Shown: positions 35,948-46,627 of the stretch, piece by piece
How the letters are laid out: each line of letters begins with the position of its first letter
Numbering within the stretch: the first letter of the stretch is position 1
NCBI GenBank assembly: GCA_947501845.1
Contig: CANMXP010000010.1
Span: forward strand, 118,807-182,806
DNA: 64,000 nucleotides
Direction of reading: 5' to 3'
DNA from: an uncultured Flavobacteriaceae bacterium
GTDB lineage: Bacteria > Bacteroidota > Bacteroidia > Flavobacteriales > Flavobacteriaceae
Made by a program: the position numbers and the translations under genes
Notes under the pieces: generated by a model
The model's input: only the letters and a program-made list of their open reading frames with translations
What the model was told of the DNA's origin: nothing
The model's database searches: none

Positions 35948-38900
35948 TTATTTAGTTAAAAATAGCTTGCCAGATTTTTTTTCAAAAATACTAAAGCTAC
36001 CATTTTTTAAAATCTCTATTCTATGCCCTTTGGTAAACGCTGTTACATTTCCATTAGACAACCGAGCTACATACTTTTCATCTAAAATACCATACATTCG
36101 ATTACCTGGAGTAGAATGAATTTTTTCAACTCTATTTAAAACTCTATTAATAATTTTTATAGCATGGTTTGGGTTTTTAGGTGTAGGAGCATTTGCAATT
36201 CCTTCTTTAAATAGTTTGAGTCTTTGCCTTCTTGGTAAAGAAGCTAAAGAGCCTATTGGACCTCTTGCCCTAATCTTAGTGGGTTTAAAACCTCCAACCC
36301 CAATAACTTCGCTCATATTAATAAAAGCCTGACCAAAATTCATTAAATGTTGAGCCAATAACTCTTGCCTTCTTATATATTCATCCATAGCTAATTCAGC
36401 TTGAAGAACTTTATTATAATCACCATAATTTTGTTCAAAGTGAGAAATCATTTGATTATAATTCATATTTGCAAACTCAGGCCAATTTTTTATATATGAT
36501 GCTGGCGAACCAGCATAACTGTTTTCAAAACTACCATAAGATATAGCATCAGCACCCCAACTTCCACTTCCAGCACCACAACCAATACAAACAGTATCTA
36601 GAGTAATTCCTTCTGTCATTGACCGCCCATTATCACCACCATATTGATTACAAGGTGGGTCAGGACAATCACTACCTCCGTCAGGGTCTACTCTCGTTAT
36701 TGGATTATTACCCATCCCTAAATAAGGGCTTGCATGCTGTCCCATTGGATCTGGACTTAACCATCTCCCAATTCTACTATCCCAGAGCCTCAGTTCAAAA
36801 GAACTCACACCTGTCATCTCGCCTTCCTTTTCAGCAAACTCGCCCTGATAGCCATACCTGTAACCACCTTCCAAGTTCCTATTAGGCATCGGCATCCCAA
36901 AAGGATAATAATCTGTATTAGCAACTATTGCAACAGGCGTTCCATTACTAGCTCTACCTGTTACCGCTCTTACATTGCCCAAATGGTCTGTAAGCTGGTA
37001 ATAACTGGATCCATCTGTACGATTATATACGCCCAAACGACTAGCCCCATAAATGGTATGCTCTTTTACGGTGCTACCCTCATAAATGGCTAAAGCCGTT
37101 CCTGCAGCATCACGGATATAATAATCGGTTCTTGTCAATGAGCTTCCCGAATAAACTTCTTTTTTTACACGGTGTCCTTTATCGTTATAAAAGAACTTAA
37201 CCAAAGTTAGGTTATTTTTTTTAATTTCTGTTACTAATCCGCTCGCATTATAAATATATTCAATACCTTCTTCATTATTTTTAACCAGTTGCCCAATACT
37301 GTTATATTCGTAGTTATTACCATCTTGATCGCCTATATCTTTTCCAGCTAGCACCTCGCCCGCAGCATCATCTACCCGTAATAACTGGTTGGGTTTTTCG
37401 GGGTTATAGGCATAGCTTAACTGGTCCATTTTATTGTCACCGCTGCTTGTATCTTTATTACGGTTAAGTGTTCTTATATTACCATTGGCATCATAGGTGA
37501 TATCGAATACATTATAGTCGCCCAACTGAAATGCGGTTGCAGTACCCGATACAATTTCTGCGGTTATCGTAGTTCCAGATTTTGCATGAAACCCTGGAAC
37601 AAACGTGATGCTATTGGTGGCCTTAAAATCTTTTGTACCACTATCGTAAATAGCAGCATCAACTATATTTATTTTTGAACCATCTCCAGATGTATCGGCA
37701 TATTGACCATATACGGCATTGCTAAGCCAGTTATTCCTGTTATAATAATAACTATAGGTTTTCTGAGCGTTTTCAATTTCCTTATTATTCCAACGAATCC
37801 CTTTTATATTACCGTTAAATCGATCTTTCCCATAACTTTGCGTGTTTATATTACTCCTATCTGAACGACTGTAATCCTTATTATGGTAATCTATCTGCAT
37901 ACCAAATAAATCGTTGCTATCGCCTCCTGGGTCACTAGACTGAGTTAAACTAGGGTGGTTGATACTTTTTAATTGTCCGTTTAAATTATACACGTAATCT
38001 ATACCCTGTAATGGCGTTCCTGTATTGTTTAAAGGAGCTATCTCTAATCGTTTTAAAGCCCCTGTTTCATTGTATTTATAATTGGCATGGGTCGTGAAAC
38101 TAGAACCGTTTGTTGATGTTTCTACTTTTATTAAGCTGTCGTCTACAGGATTGTAAGTATAACGGTGCACAAAACGTTCACCTGATACATTCTTTTGGTA
38201 ATCGACTTCGGTGACTGCACCCGTAATCTGATCATATTTATAATCTATGGTTTTAGTTCCTAAACCAGGAATGTCTTGTACCATCCATTTTACACGGCCA
38301 TACACATCGTAACTGTAATAGGTTGTGGTATGATCGTTTTCTGTTTTTGCTACATTTCCTGCTAAAAAAGAAGGTTTCCCATAACTGCTATGTACACCGT
38401 TTAAAATGGCAAGGTCTGCACTACTTAAAGCATCATAAGTTGTAAAGTGTTGTTCGCTACAACTTGCATCTGGCAAGCCATCTTCATCATTTGAGGTAGC
38501 AGGATTATCTACATTATCTACAATGCTGTCGGCATTAGCAAAAGTAATAGATCCTTCATTAAACACACCACTTTCTATTGGCCTTCCTAACGCATCGTAA
38601 TTCGTATAAGAGAACTCCGTATTTTCCAATTGCTTAGAGTTTTGCGAAAATCGTATTTGGCCATCCTTACGGTATTTAAAATTGGCCGTACCTTCATCAG
38701 GACTTGTCGTGCTTAATAACTGCCCTAATGCATTGTAACTATAGGTGGTTACTGGTTTTTGCGATTTGGTATTGCCTACAGGTTGATAGCTAGCCGTTAA
38801 GCGTCCAGCCTCATCATATTCGTTTAAACTATAATCGTAATAATTTTCTTTGCACCTAATTACAATTGGTGTTGAGGTACCACTATAAACATCCATATTG

Positions 38901-40621
38901 GTTACAGATACTCTATAAAAACCACTGGGTAGTGTATTTACATCTGCAGTAACCACCTCTTCTGTAATTAAATCGTAGACCTCTGTATGAATACCAAATT
39001 GTCCATTATTGATAAAACCTGTAGTACCACCAGGCACATGTACATCTACAAAGCCTTGTTCGCCTATAGTTATATAGGTGTCACGAACTTCTGCGCCTCC
39101 TGCTCGCGCCGCTGCTAAGGTCTTGCCATCTGTATCTGTAAATACGACCACTTCGTCCCCATGCACATCTTTGCTTATAGTTTTTACAATTTTTCTATCT
39201 GAGGTTACTTTATAACTTGGATCGTTAAAGGCACCTTCTCTGGTAAGTTCATCACCTGCAAGCATAGAAAAGGTATAGCTTTGTATCCAAGCATCGGGCG
39301 TGCCGCTATTATTATCGGCATCTACTTTATTGCCACCTATGGCTCTTAAAGCTGCTCCTGGGGTGAGCTCACTATAAATGGTTCTTGAAAATGGATACTC
39401 GGTCACATCCTGATAACTGTCTCCCTTTGGTCTTGTATCATTAGGGTTACTCGTATCTGTTTCGTTATATTCACTATAATAATAGCCCAGTGTATTTGCT
39501 CCTTGTCCTATTGGTGTTGGGTCTTCTGGGTTGGTTTCAAAATCGTTTGCATTGTATGGGCTGTCATTTTCATCTTGTACAAACCCCGAGGCATATTCAA
39601 ACCCTCCAGAGTCTCTTACTGGTGCACTTAAAGTGTTTAATGCTGGTCTACCTTGGGTGTCATACATGGTTTGGGTCGCCCATGTTCTACCTGTTTTTAC
39701 ATCTAAACTTTGAGATTGAATACCCTTGCCCAAATCATCAAAATAAGCTTTTGAACTTGCTTTTAAGTTTCCATTAATATCATAGGCTTTTGAGGCAACC
39801 CAATTTATATCTTCTAAAACTTCTCCTGATAGACAGCCTTGGTTTGGCCCCGACACTTCTGGGCAGGTATCATCGTTGTTTTGAACATAGGTCATAAATT
39901 GATCACTTGGGTCTGTACAACTGGAAATAGGTGTTGCAAATGCATTTCCATAAGTATCATTATCGCCATCTGGATACCAATTGAGATAGCATGTATTTTG
40001 GGTGATGCCCATACCTATATTTAAACCGCTTACTGGTATACCTTCTAAATACAATACTCGCGTATTATTGGTATCGTTTATTGTTGTGGTTACGGTTATG
40101 GTATTACCCGACTGGGTAATATTTATCCATGAAGGTAATGGGTCTTGCGGGTTAAGGGCGTCTCTAAATGTGTATGGCAATGTTACTGAACAATTTGTGT
40201 ATATTAGAGTATAGGATTTTGTTTCTCCTGTGCTAGCCATGGTTTCGCTTGAAGGCATTCCTGTTATGGAACAGGGCAAGGTACCTTGTTTAACCGTAAA
40301 GCCATTAACAAAATTTCCATTTACCTGTACTACCATTTGGGCTTCCCTATAACTGCCCGTTGAACTACATGACAAATTAATAGTTGTTCCTACTACCGAA
40401 ACCGTTAGCCAACTTGGCGCTCCTACTGCCTCTACTGTAGGATTTGTACAACCGAATGGAAAAATTACGTTGACATTATCTGAACCTCCACTTAAACTAA
40501 ACTGTACTGTACCTTTATCTAAACCTGCTGTTGTACAATTTTGAGACAATAATGTACTGCTTGTAATTAGCATTAATAAAGTGACTAGTATTTTTGTGCT
40601 GATTTTTAAATAACTTCCCAT
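35948..40621 (-). CDS. RHS repeat protein with variable C-terminal toxin-like tip
   Basis: 1557 residues with a signal peptide (about 1-26, ending LLSQ). Two BACON-like domains (about 30-200) and a TSP3-like Asp-rich segment (about 215-260) lead into a DUF6443-type start, then YD repeats, then an RHS core ending GMGNNPITRVDPDGG near residue 1315. The last 240 residues are unrelated: a Gly-rich part, helices, and a compact tail (SLASLPRRQRLKLFK, then HAIKIINRVLNRVEKIHS and a beta-rich end). The tail could be a BECR-like RNase, but no catalytic set can be proved. It lies 6 bp after the 1745-residue gene. Confidence 0.88.
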   Translation of the reverse strand: MGSYLKISTKILVTLLMLITSSTLLSQNCTTAGLDKGTVQFSLSGGSDNVNVIFPFGCTNPTVEAVGAPSWLTVSVVGTTINLSCSSTGSYREAQMVVQVNGNFVNGFTVKQGTLPCSITGMPSSETMASTGETKSYTLIYTNCSVTLPYTFRDALNPQDPLPSWINITQSGNTITVTTTINDTNNTRVLYLEGIPVSGLNIGMGITQNTCYLNWYPDGDNDTYGNAFATPISSCTDPSDQFMTYVQNNDDTCPEVSGPNQGCLSGEVLEDINWVASKAYDINGNLKASSKAYFDDLGKGIQSQSLDVKTGRTWATQTMYDTQGRPALNTLSAPVRDSGGFEYASGFVQDENDSPYNANDFETNPEDPTPIGQGANTLGYYYSEYNETDTSNPNDTRPKGDSYQDVTEYPFSRTIYSELTPGAALRAIGGNKVDADNNSGTPDAWIQSYTFSMLAGDELTREGAFNDPSYKVTSDRKIVKTISKDVHGDEVVVFTDTDGKTLAAARAGGAEVRDTYITIGEQGFVDVHVPGGTTGFINNGQFGIHTEVYDLITEEVVTADVNTLPSGFYRVSVTNMDVYSGTSTPIVIRCKENYYDYSLNEYDEAGRLTASYQPVGNTKSQKPVTTYSYNALGQLLSTTSPDEGTANFKYRKDGQIRFSQNSKQLENTEFSYTNYDALGRPIESGVFNEGSITFANADSIVDNVDNPATSNDEDGLPDASCSEQHFTTYDALSSADLAILNGVHSSYGKPSFLAGNVAKTENDHTTTYYSYDVYGRVKWMVQDIPGLGTKTIDYKYDQITGAVTEVDYQKNVSGERFVHRYTYNPVDDSLIKVETSTNGSSFTTHANYKYNETGALKRLEIAPLNNTGTPLQGIDYVYNLNGQLKSINHPSLTQSSDPGGDSNDLFGMQIDYHNKDYSRSDRSNINTQSYGKDRFNGNIKGIRWNNKEIENAQKTYSYYYNRNNWLSNAVYGQYADTSGDGSKINIVDAAIYDSGTKDFKATNSITFVPGFHAKSGTTITAEIVSGTATAFQLGDYNVFDITYDANGNIRTLNRNKDTSSGDNKMDQLSYAYNPEKPNQLLRVDDAAGEVLAGKDIGDQDGNNYEYNSIGQLVKNNEEGIEYIYNASGLVTEIKKNNLTLVKFFYNDKGHRVKKEVYSGSSLTRTDYYIRDAAGTALAIYEGSTVKEHTIYGASRLGVYNRTDGSSYYQLTDHLGNVRAVTGRASNGTPVAIVANTDYYPFGMPMPNRNLEGGYRYGYQGEFAEKEGEMTGVSSFELRLWDSRIGRWLSPDPMGQHASPYLGMGNNPITRVDPDGGSDCPDPPCNQYGGDNGRSMTEGITLDTVCIGCGAGSGSWGADAISYGSFENSYAGSPASYIKNWPEFANMNYNQMISHFEQNYGDYNKVLQAELAMDEYIRRQELLAQHLMNFGQAFINMSEVIGVGGFKPTKIRARGPIGSLASLPRRQRLKLFKEGIANAPTPKNPNHAIKIINRVLNRVEKIHSTPGNRMYGILDEKYVARLSNGNVTAFTKGHRIEILKNGSFSIFEKKSGKLFLTK

Positions 40622-40627
40622 CTTTAA

Positions 40628-43600
40628 TTACGGTTTTTTATAGTTATAACTATTTTGACTTACTTTTTTAAACCCTCCAGTAACAGTACCATCATCAATC
40701 ACTTCTGTATAGGTGTTTATTAATCGTCCAGCAGCATCGTATTCAAACCTGCTCGCCAATCCATTATTTCCAATAATGTACCAGAGTTCATCCCATTCGT
40801 TGTAAACATAACTAGTCATAGAAGAAGCTATAGGATGAAGTTTAAAATCGTCTGCATAAATAGTGCCACTTGCGGAGGTAATGTATACCGTTTCAAGCCC
40901 AGTGCCTAATTCTTCATAATGCGTTTTTAATACCCAATCTCCAGCTGGAATATCTTCCTCATTAAATGCTTTTGCATCTCCGTTTATATGAACTCGAGCA
41001 TTTAAATGTTCGTTATTCGCTCCTTTTTTAACCCATACCGATATTTTAAATTTAGCTTTGGTACCTGTACGTTCTAGCTTTACAGGTAAGTTGACTTCAA
41101 AGCCATGTTCGTTGGCATCAATTTTTTCTGAAAACGCGCCAGTATGCGATTCTAAGCCAGTCTTATCGTTAGTTCTTACCTGCCCATCAAAATAGTCTGT
41201 ATCATTACCATTAGCATCTTTAACTATATACTCAGCTCCACTATAATACATTTCAGTGTATGCTGCATTTGAGACCGCTAAAACTGTACTATTGTCATCA
41301 CACATTTTGGTAGCCGCATAATTATCATTGATATCTTTAAGCTCTAATGGCATCGAATAATGATCGTATTGGGTTGTTGTGGAAACGTTTTTCCACTCAC
41401 TATTGGTTTGTAGAATGTTCGATCCTACATCCCAAACAAAACTATCGTCTTCTCCCGTAAACCCATTTAATGTACCGTCTGGATTTAAGCCACCATCCCA
41501 AACAAAGGTTTTGTGTTTACGCCATATTTTTTTGTTGGCAGTTGTTTCGTGGTTTAACCCACCTTCATAATCTGTATACGTCCAGTCGTTATTCCAGGTG
41601 GTAATGCCCACACCTGTTTCCTCCCAATTGCCTCCTATTTTTATATAGGTTTTGGTCATAGCCTCTTGGGTAAGCATATTTTTGTTGGTAGGGTTATCTA
41701 CTTTAGAGCCCATACCGTAGCCTCCCGATGGATTATAATCTGCAATGGTGTAAGCGGGAATAAGCTCTGTTTTAAATTCAGTGCCTTTACTATCTGTAGT
41801 GGTACTTTCTAGTAATTGACCTGTTAAGAAATCGTGTTTTATAAAATTAGTTGTATTTGTAAAACCTCCTTGGGTGGTGGTGGTGCTTTCTAAAACACTT
41901 GGGTAATTAATTTTACTAGTAGCGCTTACAGCAAAACTCTCAACGCTATTTTTTAAAATACGCTTATAACTTTTGTGCGATTCTTGAGTTACGCCTATTT
42001 CATCATCTCCATCTAAATCCGTTTTGTAGTTATTTTGCTTCTCACTTAGTTTTTGCCCCTTACTATTATAACTCGTTACAGATAATAGCCTTCCCACATT
42101 ACCGAGACAATTATGTATGGTATATTTATTAGCAATAATACTTCCATTTTCGAAAGTTGTATTTTGATTTTCCTTAACCTTAAATGTTTCTCCCAGGCTA
42201 TATATATAACCTGGCTCTTCATGAAAAGGCTCTAATACACCAAATTTGTACGAGGTGCTTCCTAAAAGCGTTCCATTTCCATCTTTATTAACCATCTCAA
42301 CATGCTCATAAGTTACCATTGGTGGTGGCAACTCAGACACATAAGGAATGCCCTTAGGGTCGTTTGAAGGCGCATAAGACGTTATTCCTGATATTTTATT
42401 TGTTTCTGGGTTTGTATATATATACTCTGACTTTACGATATTCTTGCCTTCGTTAGAAATAGTTATACTCTTTGTACGTATACCTCCTCCTGCTTTGCCA
42501 TTTAAATTTGCATCAGTGTATAATGGGTGTTGGTTATTTTTTAATTTTAGAATTAAATAGCATCCTTGCACACCTCCTTCAATTATACAATTAGTGTTTG
42601 AAGTTGTTAAACTAATATTTTCAGGTAGTGCTTCAGTTTCATTGGTTACTTCTAAAAACAATTTATTATTAACTATATTTAATAATCTTAGCGGAGTTGT
42701 AATTATTTCTTTAGAAATAGTAACATTAGGAAAAATGGCTTTTACCTCCTTATCAAACGTAAAAGCAATATCTCTTCCTACTTTGAAGTAATCTGTAAGC
42801 AATGTATTGTCATTAAAAGTGATCTCAACATTATTCCCATTTTTAGAAAAATTAATATCCTCAAAGTATTTAGATTCATAACTAGCAGCTTCAGCATAAT
42901 ACGAATCTTGCTCATAATCAATTTTTATTTTGCCTCCAGTAGGTGTTTGTATTTCATTTAAGCTCCATATTTGATCTGATACATTATTATAACCCCATTC
43001 ATCTATATTGTTTTCATTATATGTAGTTATTGGAGAAAAATAAGAGAACTTATAAGGCGGTACCAATTGAACACCTTCTTTCCCCTTATAATTTAATGCT
43101 TTTAAAGTTAAACGACCATTATCGTCTGCATCAGAATTAGGTGAAGATTTCGCTAAAGAGTAGTCGTGATTCAATGCAATTATTTGCTGTGCTTTTTCCT
43201 CTAAATTTAAAGCATCAATATCTTTAACATCTAAAATATTTGAATGAATGTCAATTTGAAAGTTTTTTACATTATTAGAGGTAGTGTACAGCTTATGGCT
43301 AATAAAATTAATTGGAACACGACTACTTCCATAAGGCCATGCTTGAGCATCACTTATATAATTATTGATGTATATTTTGCCGTTTAAAATTGAGGTTATA
43401 CTCCCCGTACTCTTGTTGTAGACTACATCTTCGTTTTTTAATAATATTATTTTTGATAGTGCAAGACTTTTCCCTGTTGGTATATCTATATATTTAGAAG
43501 TATTTTCACGACCTACCCATTCTTCAATATCTGTATAGTTATTGCTTGGCAACCCTTTTGAAGGAAGTGCTACCGCTAAATTATTTTCATCATAATAAGT

Positions 43601-45865
43601 GTCGCCTGGCTTACCAAATATTTTAAACTGATATTGAGAACTTAATATTTTTGGATTTTGATTATAATCAAAATTACCTGAAGAATGATATGTATTATTA
43701 TAAGTTAATCCACCAGATTTACTGTCATCTCTCAAATCTTTTACAAAAAGCGCTGTGTGGGTTCTGGTCTTTATTGCATCCAGATAATAAACTTGCTTAC
43801 GACCCCATGCGTAAGAATATGTTTTATCATCTTTATCATTTTCAGCTATATTGAAATGTCCATTGGGAGTTTCCCAAACATAACCATCAGACCATTTTCC
43901 ATAATCGAATGCTACCCAATACCCATAATCATTTTCATCTACTTTACCATTCGTATTGATATCAATATAGTCTGGTCCCGTAATGGCTGTTAATAGCCAA
44001 TGCGTTGCATAAGGTGTTCTTTTCTGAATCTCGAAAAAGTTTTCATCTTCATCATTTTCATTTTTGAAATTTTTGTAAAAAGACTCATAGTTGTAAACAG
44101 GCAGAGAATAGTGATAGGTCCTACCATCTGAAGTCGTGATTTGATAAGCTCCTATGCCATCGTCTAGAAAAGTTTCAGCATCAGACCTATCTAAATTAAT
44201 TTCTGTATTTTGATTATTATACTGCTTAGCATCAATAAAATTATCAATATTACTTACACCTCCGCCTGCATAACTGTCTCTTATTTCTTTATTGGTATAA
44301 GTTTCAATATAATTTGCTTCTCTTTTTTTATTAGCAGTTAAACTATTATCATTATTAAAATTGAGACTAGAATTTGTTTCAAAATAGTCCATAATACGGT
44401 CACTATGTACTGAAGGAAATGCTGTTCGTTGAATAATATCTGATCGCTCCATTCGTAAAAACGAATTATACGCATTATCAAACGTAAAGTTTACTTTTTT
44501 AACTGCATCTCTATTTACATTAATACCACTCGATGGCGCAGAGTTATATTCTGCAACATTATGGTTTAAATAAGCAGTATATAAATTGTCTTCATTTTGA
44601 TTACCTCTACCTCTACCTGATAAGTTTAATTCTGAATGAACATAAGGCTTTAAGGAACCTGATAGCCCTTGAGCTGTAACGGAATAATTATCATAATTTG
44701 GTAGCACCAAATTATTTTTATCTAATTGATCCAGATTATCCAAAAGACTTTCGACCTCCATATCAAAATTATATTTTGGAAGTACATTAACATCCATAAA
44801 GTTATTTTCATATAGTAATCTAGATAAGCCAGATCCATCATCATATTGCTTTAATTCATTAGCTACTATAGGATTTAACACCCCTGAAGTATATAAATTA
44901 TTATATTTATATAGGGAATATGTTACATGTTCATGGCTATATTTTACATTAAACACGTAGGCATTAATTTCAAATCCCCCAGAAGATATGTCGACATCAT
45001 AATCTGAGCCCGTAATGCCATTTGTTGAAGAGGAAACACCTATGCCAGACCCATTTGCACTTGCATTAAAAGAAACACCTCTTGAACTAAAATTAACTCC
45101 TAAACTTGCACTTGTTGAGTGTTTATAACTTTGTCCTGATATATAATCACCAAATTTTCCGTTCTTAGAAATGGATACACCTCCAGATAAACCAGAGTTA
45201 TAACTATAATTTAAACTTAGTCCTAAATTTGTGCTTCCTCTAGTACCATATCCTATTCCAACACCATTTGTACCAATATTTGCATTAAAACCATTCCTCA
45301 TTCCACCATGTATACTGACGCCATTAGTACCAATACTTCCTCCTACTCCGAATCCAGCTTTTTTAAACCCAATATTTGCATAAACATAACCTCCTAAAGA
45401 TTGATTAGAGCCCCATGACAAACCTAAACCAACCGAAACAGCATCACTTAAATCAACACCCGCACTAAAGCTATAATAATCATCTGTCCACCCTGCATCA
45501 TAGAAAAACTCATTAACATTGGTTTTTCCCCAATCATCGGGATATCCATTAACTCCTCTGTTTATAGTTCCCGGATTCAAACTCCAACCTAGGCCTACCC
45601 AAGAAGCCTCTTGTTCCATAGCAATTCCAGCATGATAAGATAACGCTATGGGATATCCACCTTCTGGAGAAGGCACATTCAATAACGGCAGTACATAACT
45701 TAAATCACCTGTTACTAGATTCACCATATCGGTAGCATCTACAGGCTCAAAACTTGCAGCTTCGGGAGCGTTGGGTCCTTGAGCTTCTGTTGTAATAGCA
45801 AATAAACTAAACATCAATATTGTTAAAACAATAAGGACTCGTTTTGGATTTTTTTTGTTTATCAT
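40628..45865 (-). CDS. SpvB/TcB-like giant secreted protein
   Basis: 1745 residues with a signal peptide (about 1-28, ending TTEAQ). The start domain (VNLVTGDLSYVLPLLNVPSP, ALSYHAGIAMEQEASWVGLG, NPGTINRGVNGYPDDW) is characteristic of Bacteroidota SpvB/RHS-type large proteins. A Gly/Ser/Asn-rich region of about 200 residues (roughly 130-320) follows. The C-terminal 130 residues contain RHS-like strands (YNEWDELWYIIGNNGLASRFEYDAAGRL). The pairing with the next RHS gene resembles TcB/TcC of Tc toxins, an inference. No T9SS domain is present. Confidence 0.8.
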   Translation of the reverse strand: MINKKNPKRVLIVLTILMFSLFAITTEAQGPNAPEAASFEPVDATDMVNLVTGDLSYVLPLLNVPSPEGGYPIALSYHAGIAMEQEASWVGLGWSLNPGTINRGVNGYPDDWGKTNVNEFFYDAGWTDDYYSFSAGVDLSDAVSVGLGLSWGSNQSLGGYVYANIGFKKAGFGVGGSIGTNGVSIHGGMRNGFNANIGTNGVGIGYGTRGSTNLGLSLNYSYNSGLSGGVSISKNGKFGDYISGQSYKHSTSASLGVNFSSRGVSFNASANGSGIGVSSSTNGITGSDYDVDISSGGFEINAYVFNVKYSHEHVTYSLYKYNNLYTSGVLNPIVANELKQYDDGSGLSRLLYENNFMDVNVLPKYNFDMEVESLLDNLDQLDKNNLVLPNYDNYSVTAQGLSGSLKPYVHSELNLSGRGRGNQNEDNLYTAYLNHNVAEYNSAPSSGINVNRDAVKKVNFTFDNAYNSFLRMERSDIIQRTAFPSVHSDRIMDYFETNSSLNFNNDNSLTANKKREANYIETYTNKEIRDSYAGGGVSNIDNFIDAKQYNNQNTEINLDRSDAETFLDDGIGAYQITTSDGRTYHYSLPVYNYESFYKNFKNENDEDENFFEIQKRTPYATHWLLTAITGPDYIDINTNGKVDENDYGYWVAFDYGKWSDGYVWETPNGHFNIAENDKDDKTYSYAWGRKQVYYLDAIKTRTHTALFVKDLRDDSKSGGLTYNNTYHSSGNFDYNQNPKILSSQYQFKIFGKPGDTYYDENNLAVALPSKGLPSNNYTDIEEWVGRENTSKYIDIPTGKSLALSKIILLKNEDVVYNKSTGSITSILNGKIYINNYISDAQAWPYGSSRVPINFISHKLYTTSNNVKNFQIDIHSNILDVKDIDALNLEEKAQQIIALNHDYSLAKSSPNSDADDNGRLTLKALNYKGKEGVQLVPPYKFSYFSPITTYNENNIDEWGYNNVSDQIWSLNEIQTPTGGKIKIDYEQDSYYAEAASYESKYFEDINFSKNGNNVEITFNDNTLLTDYFKVGRDIAFTFDKEVKAIFPNVTISKEIITTPLRLLNIVNNKLFLEVTNETEALPENISLTTSNTNCIIEGGVQGCYLILKLKNNQHPLYTDANLNGKAGGGIRTKSITISNEGKNIVKSEYIYTNPETNKISGITSYAPSNDPKGIPYVSELPPPMVTYEHVEMVNKDGNGTLLGSTSYKFGVLEPFHEEPGYIYSLGETFKVKENQNTTFENGSIIANKYTIHNCLGNVGRLLSVTSYNSKGQKLSEKQNNYKTDLDGDDEIGVTQESHKSYKRILKNSVESFAVSATSKINYPSVLESTTTTQGGFTNTTNFIKHDFLTGQLLESTTTDSKGTEFKTELIPAYTIADYNPSGGYGMGSKVDNPTNKNMLTQEAMTKTYIKIGGNWEETGVGITTWNNDWTYTDYEGGLNHETTANKKIWRKHKTFVWDGGLNPDGTLNGFTGEDDSFVWDVGSNILQTNSEWKNVSTTTQYDHYSMPLELKDINDNYAATKMCDDNSTVLAVSNAAYTEMYYSGAEYIVKDANGNDTDYFDGQVRTNDKTGLESHTGAFSEKIDANEHGFEVNLPVKLERTGTKAKFKISVWVKKGANNEHLNARVHINGDAKAFNEEDIPAGDWVLKTHYEELGTGLETVYITSASGTIYADDFKLHPIASSMTSYVYNEWDELWYIIGNNGLASRFEYDAAGRLINTYTEVIDDGTVTGGFKKVSQNSYNYKKP

Positions 45866-45890
45866 AATGGTTCTTTCTGTTTAAATAGAC

Positions 45891-45917
45891 CCTTCGACTG
45901 CGCTCAGGGTGACAAAA
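45891..45917. repeat. Dispersed GACTGCGCTCA repeat copy
   Basis: CCTTCGACTGCGCTCAGGGT begins at 45891, followed by GACAAAA. It lies in the 135-bp gap before the 1745-residue gene and matches the core seen at 60035-60059. Confidence 0.75.
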
Positions 45918-46000
45918 GGTTATAATTGTATCGGGTTCGCTATGTAATATTTTTGTTGGTACTTCACTATGACTAGGCTCTGTAACCAAGCTTTTTTATA

Positions 46001-46627
46001 CTAAATATCTAGTATGGGTTCATTGATAATGTTCTTATTTAAAATCTTAAATTTCACTTCTCCTGTATACAACCCTAAATCTTCAATAGTGAAATTTATA
46101 TACTCTTCTTTTAATGCTTTTTTATCTCTGGGATATACAAACATAATTGTGGTCTCCCTACTCATACCGTACATACGTGGGTAGATAAAGTCTGCCATTT
46201 CTAAGGTGTCTTTGCTTTGGGTAAACATGTGTACTTTTTCATTCATACCAAATGCCAATTGATTTACCATGGCTCCAAATTCATTTCTGTTTTTTGGTGC
46301 TGAACTTAACAGTTCTTGATTGTTTATACTCATACTTAAATTAAAGTACATATACTTGTTGTACTTATTTCTTAATTCGTCTCTTCGACTCATTTCGACT
46401 CCGCTCAATGACCCCTGTTCAGTGACCACATCACCTAGCTCTTGCTTTACCAACAGGTCTGTGGGACGATATGTTAAAGTATAATCAACTCCGTTAACGG
46501 TTTTATGCTGGGTATAACCATTGGCCTCGTCTTTTATATAATCCAAAAAAGCTGTTTCGTTATCGAAGGCTTTTTGGTTGCAGCCTGATAATACCAATAA
46601 TAACATAAGATAGATTCCTGTTTTCAT
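46001..46627 (-). CDS. Lipoprotein of unknown family with an in-frame repeat insertion
   Basis: 208 residues from ATG at 46627, chosen because KTGIYLMLLLVLSGC is a good lipoprotein signal; upstream codons to 46744 are repeat sequence. The body has no recognised domain. Near residues 80-95 the sequence LSGVEMSRRDE is the translation of a dispersed repeat (46381-46415), and the ATG itself lies in another copy. It sits between the OmpH-like and 1745-residue genes in operon A. Confidence 0.75.
   Translation of the reverse strand: MKTGIYLMLLLVLSGCNQKAFDNETAFLDYIKDEANGYTQHKTVNGVDYTLTYRPTDLLVKQELGDVVTEQGSLSGVEMSRRDELRNKYNKYMYFNLSMSINNQELLSSAPKNRNEFGAMVNQLAFGMNEKVHMFTQSKDTLEMADFIYPRMYGMSRETTIMFVYPRDKKALKEEYINFTIEDLGLYTGEVKFKILNKNIINEPILDI
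46381..46415. repeat. Dispersed repeat copy inside a coding region
   Basis: CATTTCGACTCCGCTCAATG (46391-46410) lies in frame in the lipoprotein gene. It matches TCATTTCGACTCCGCTCAGC at 46624-46643 with one change. Confidence 0.8.

Noticed and set aside
40628..45865. T9SS cargo status for the giant RHS/SpvB-like proteins
   Set aside because: Their C-termini lack the YPNP-type start and basic KKIVLKK-type end seen in the GH5 protein.
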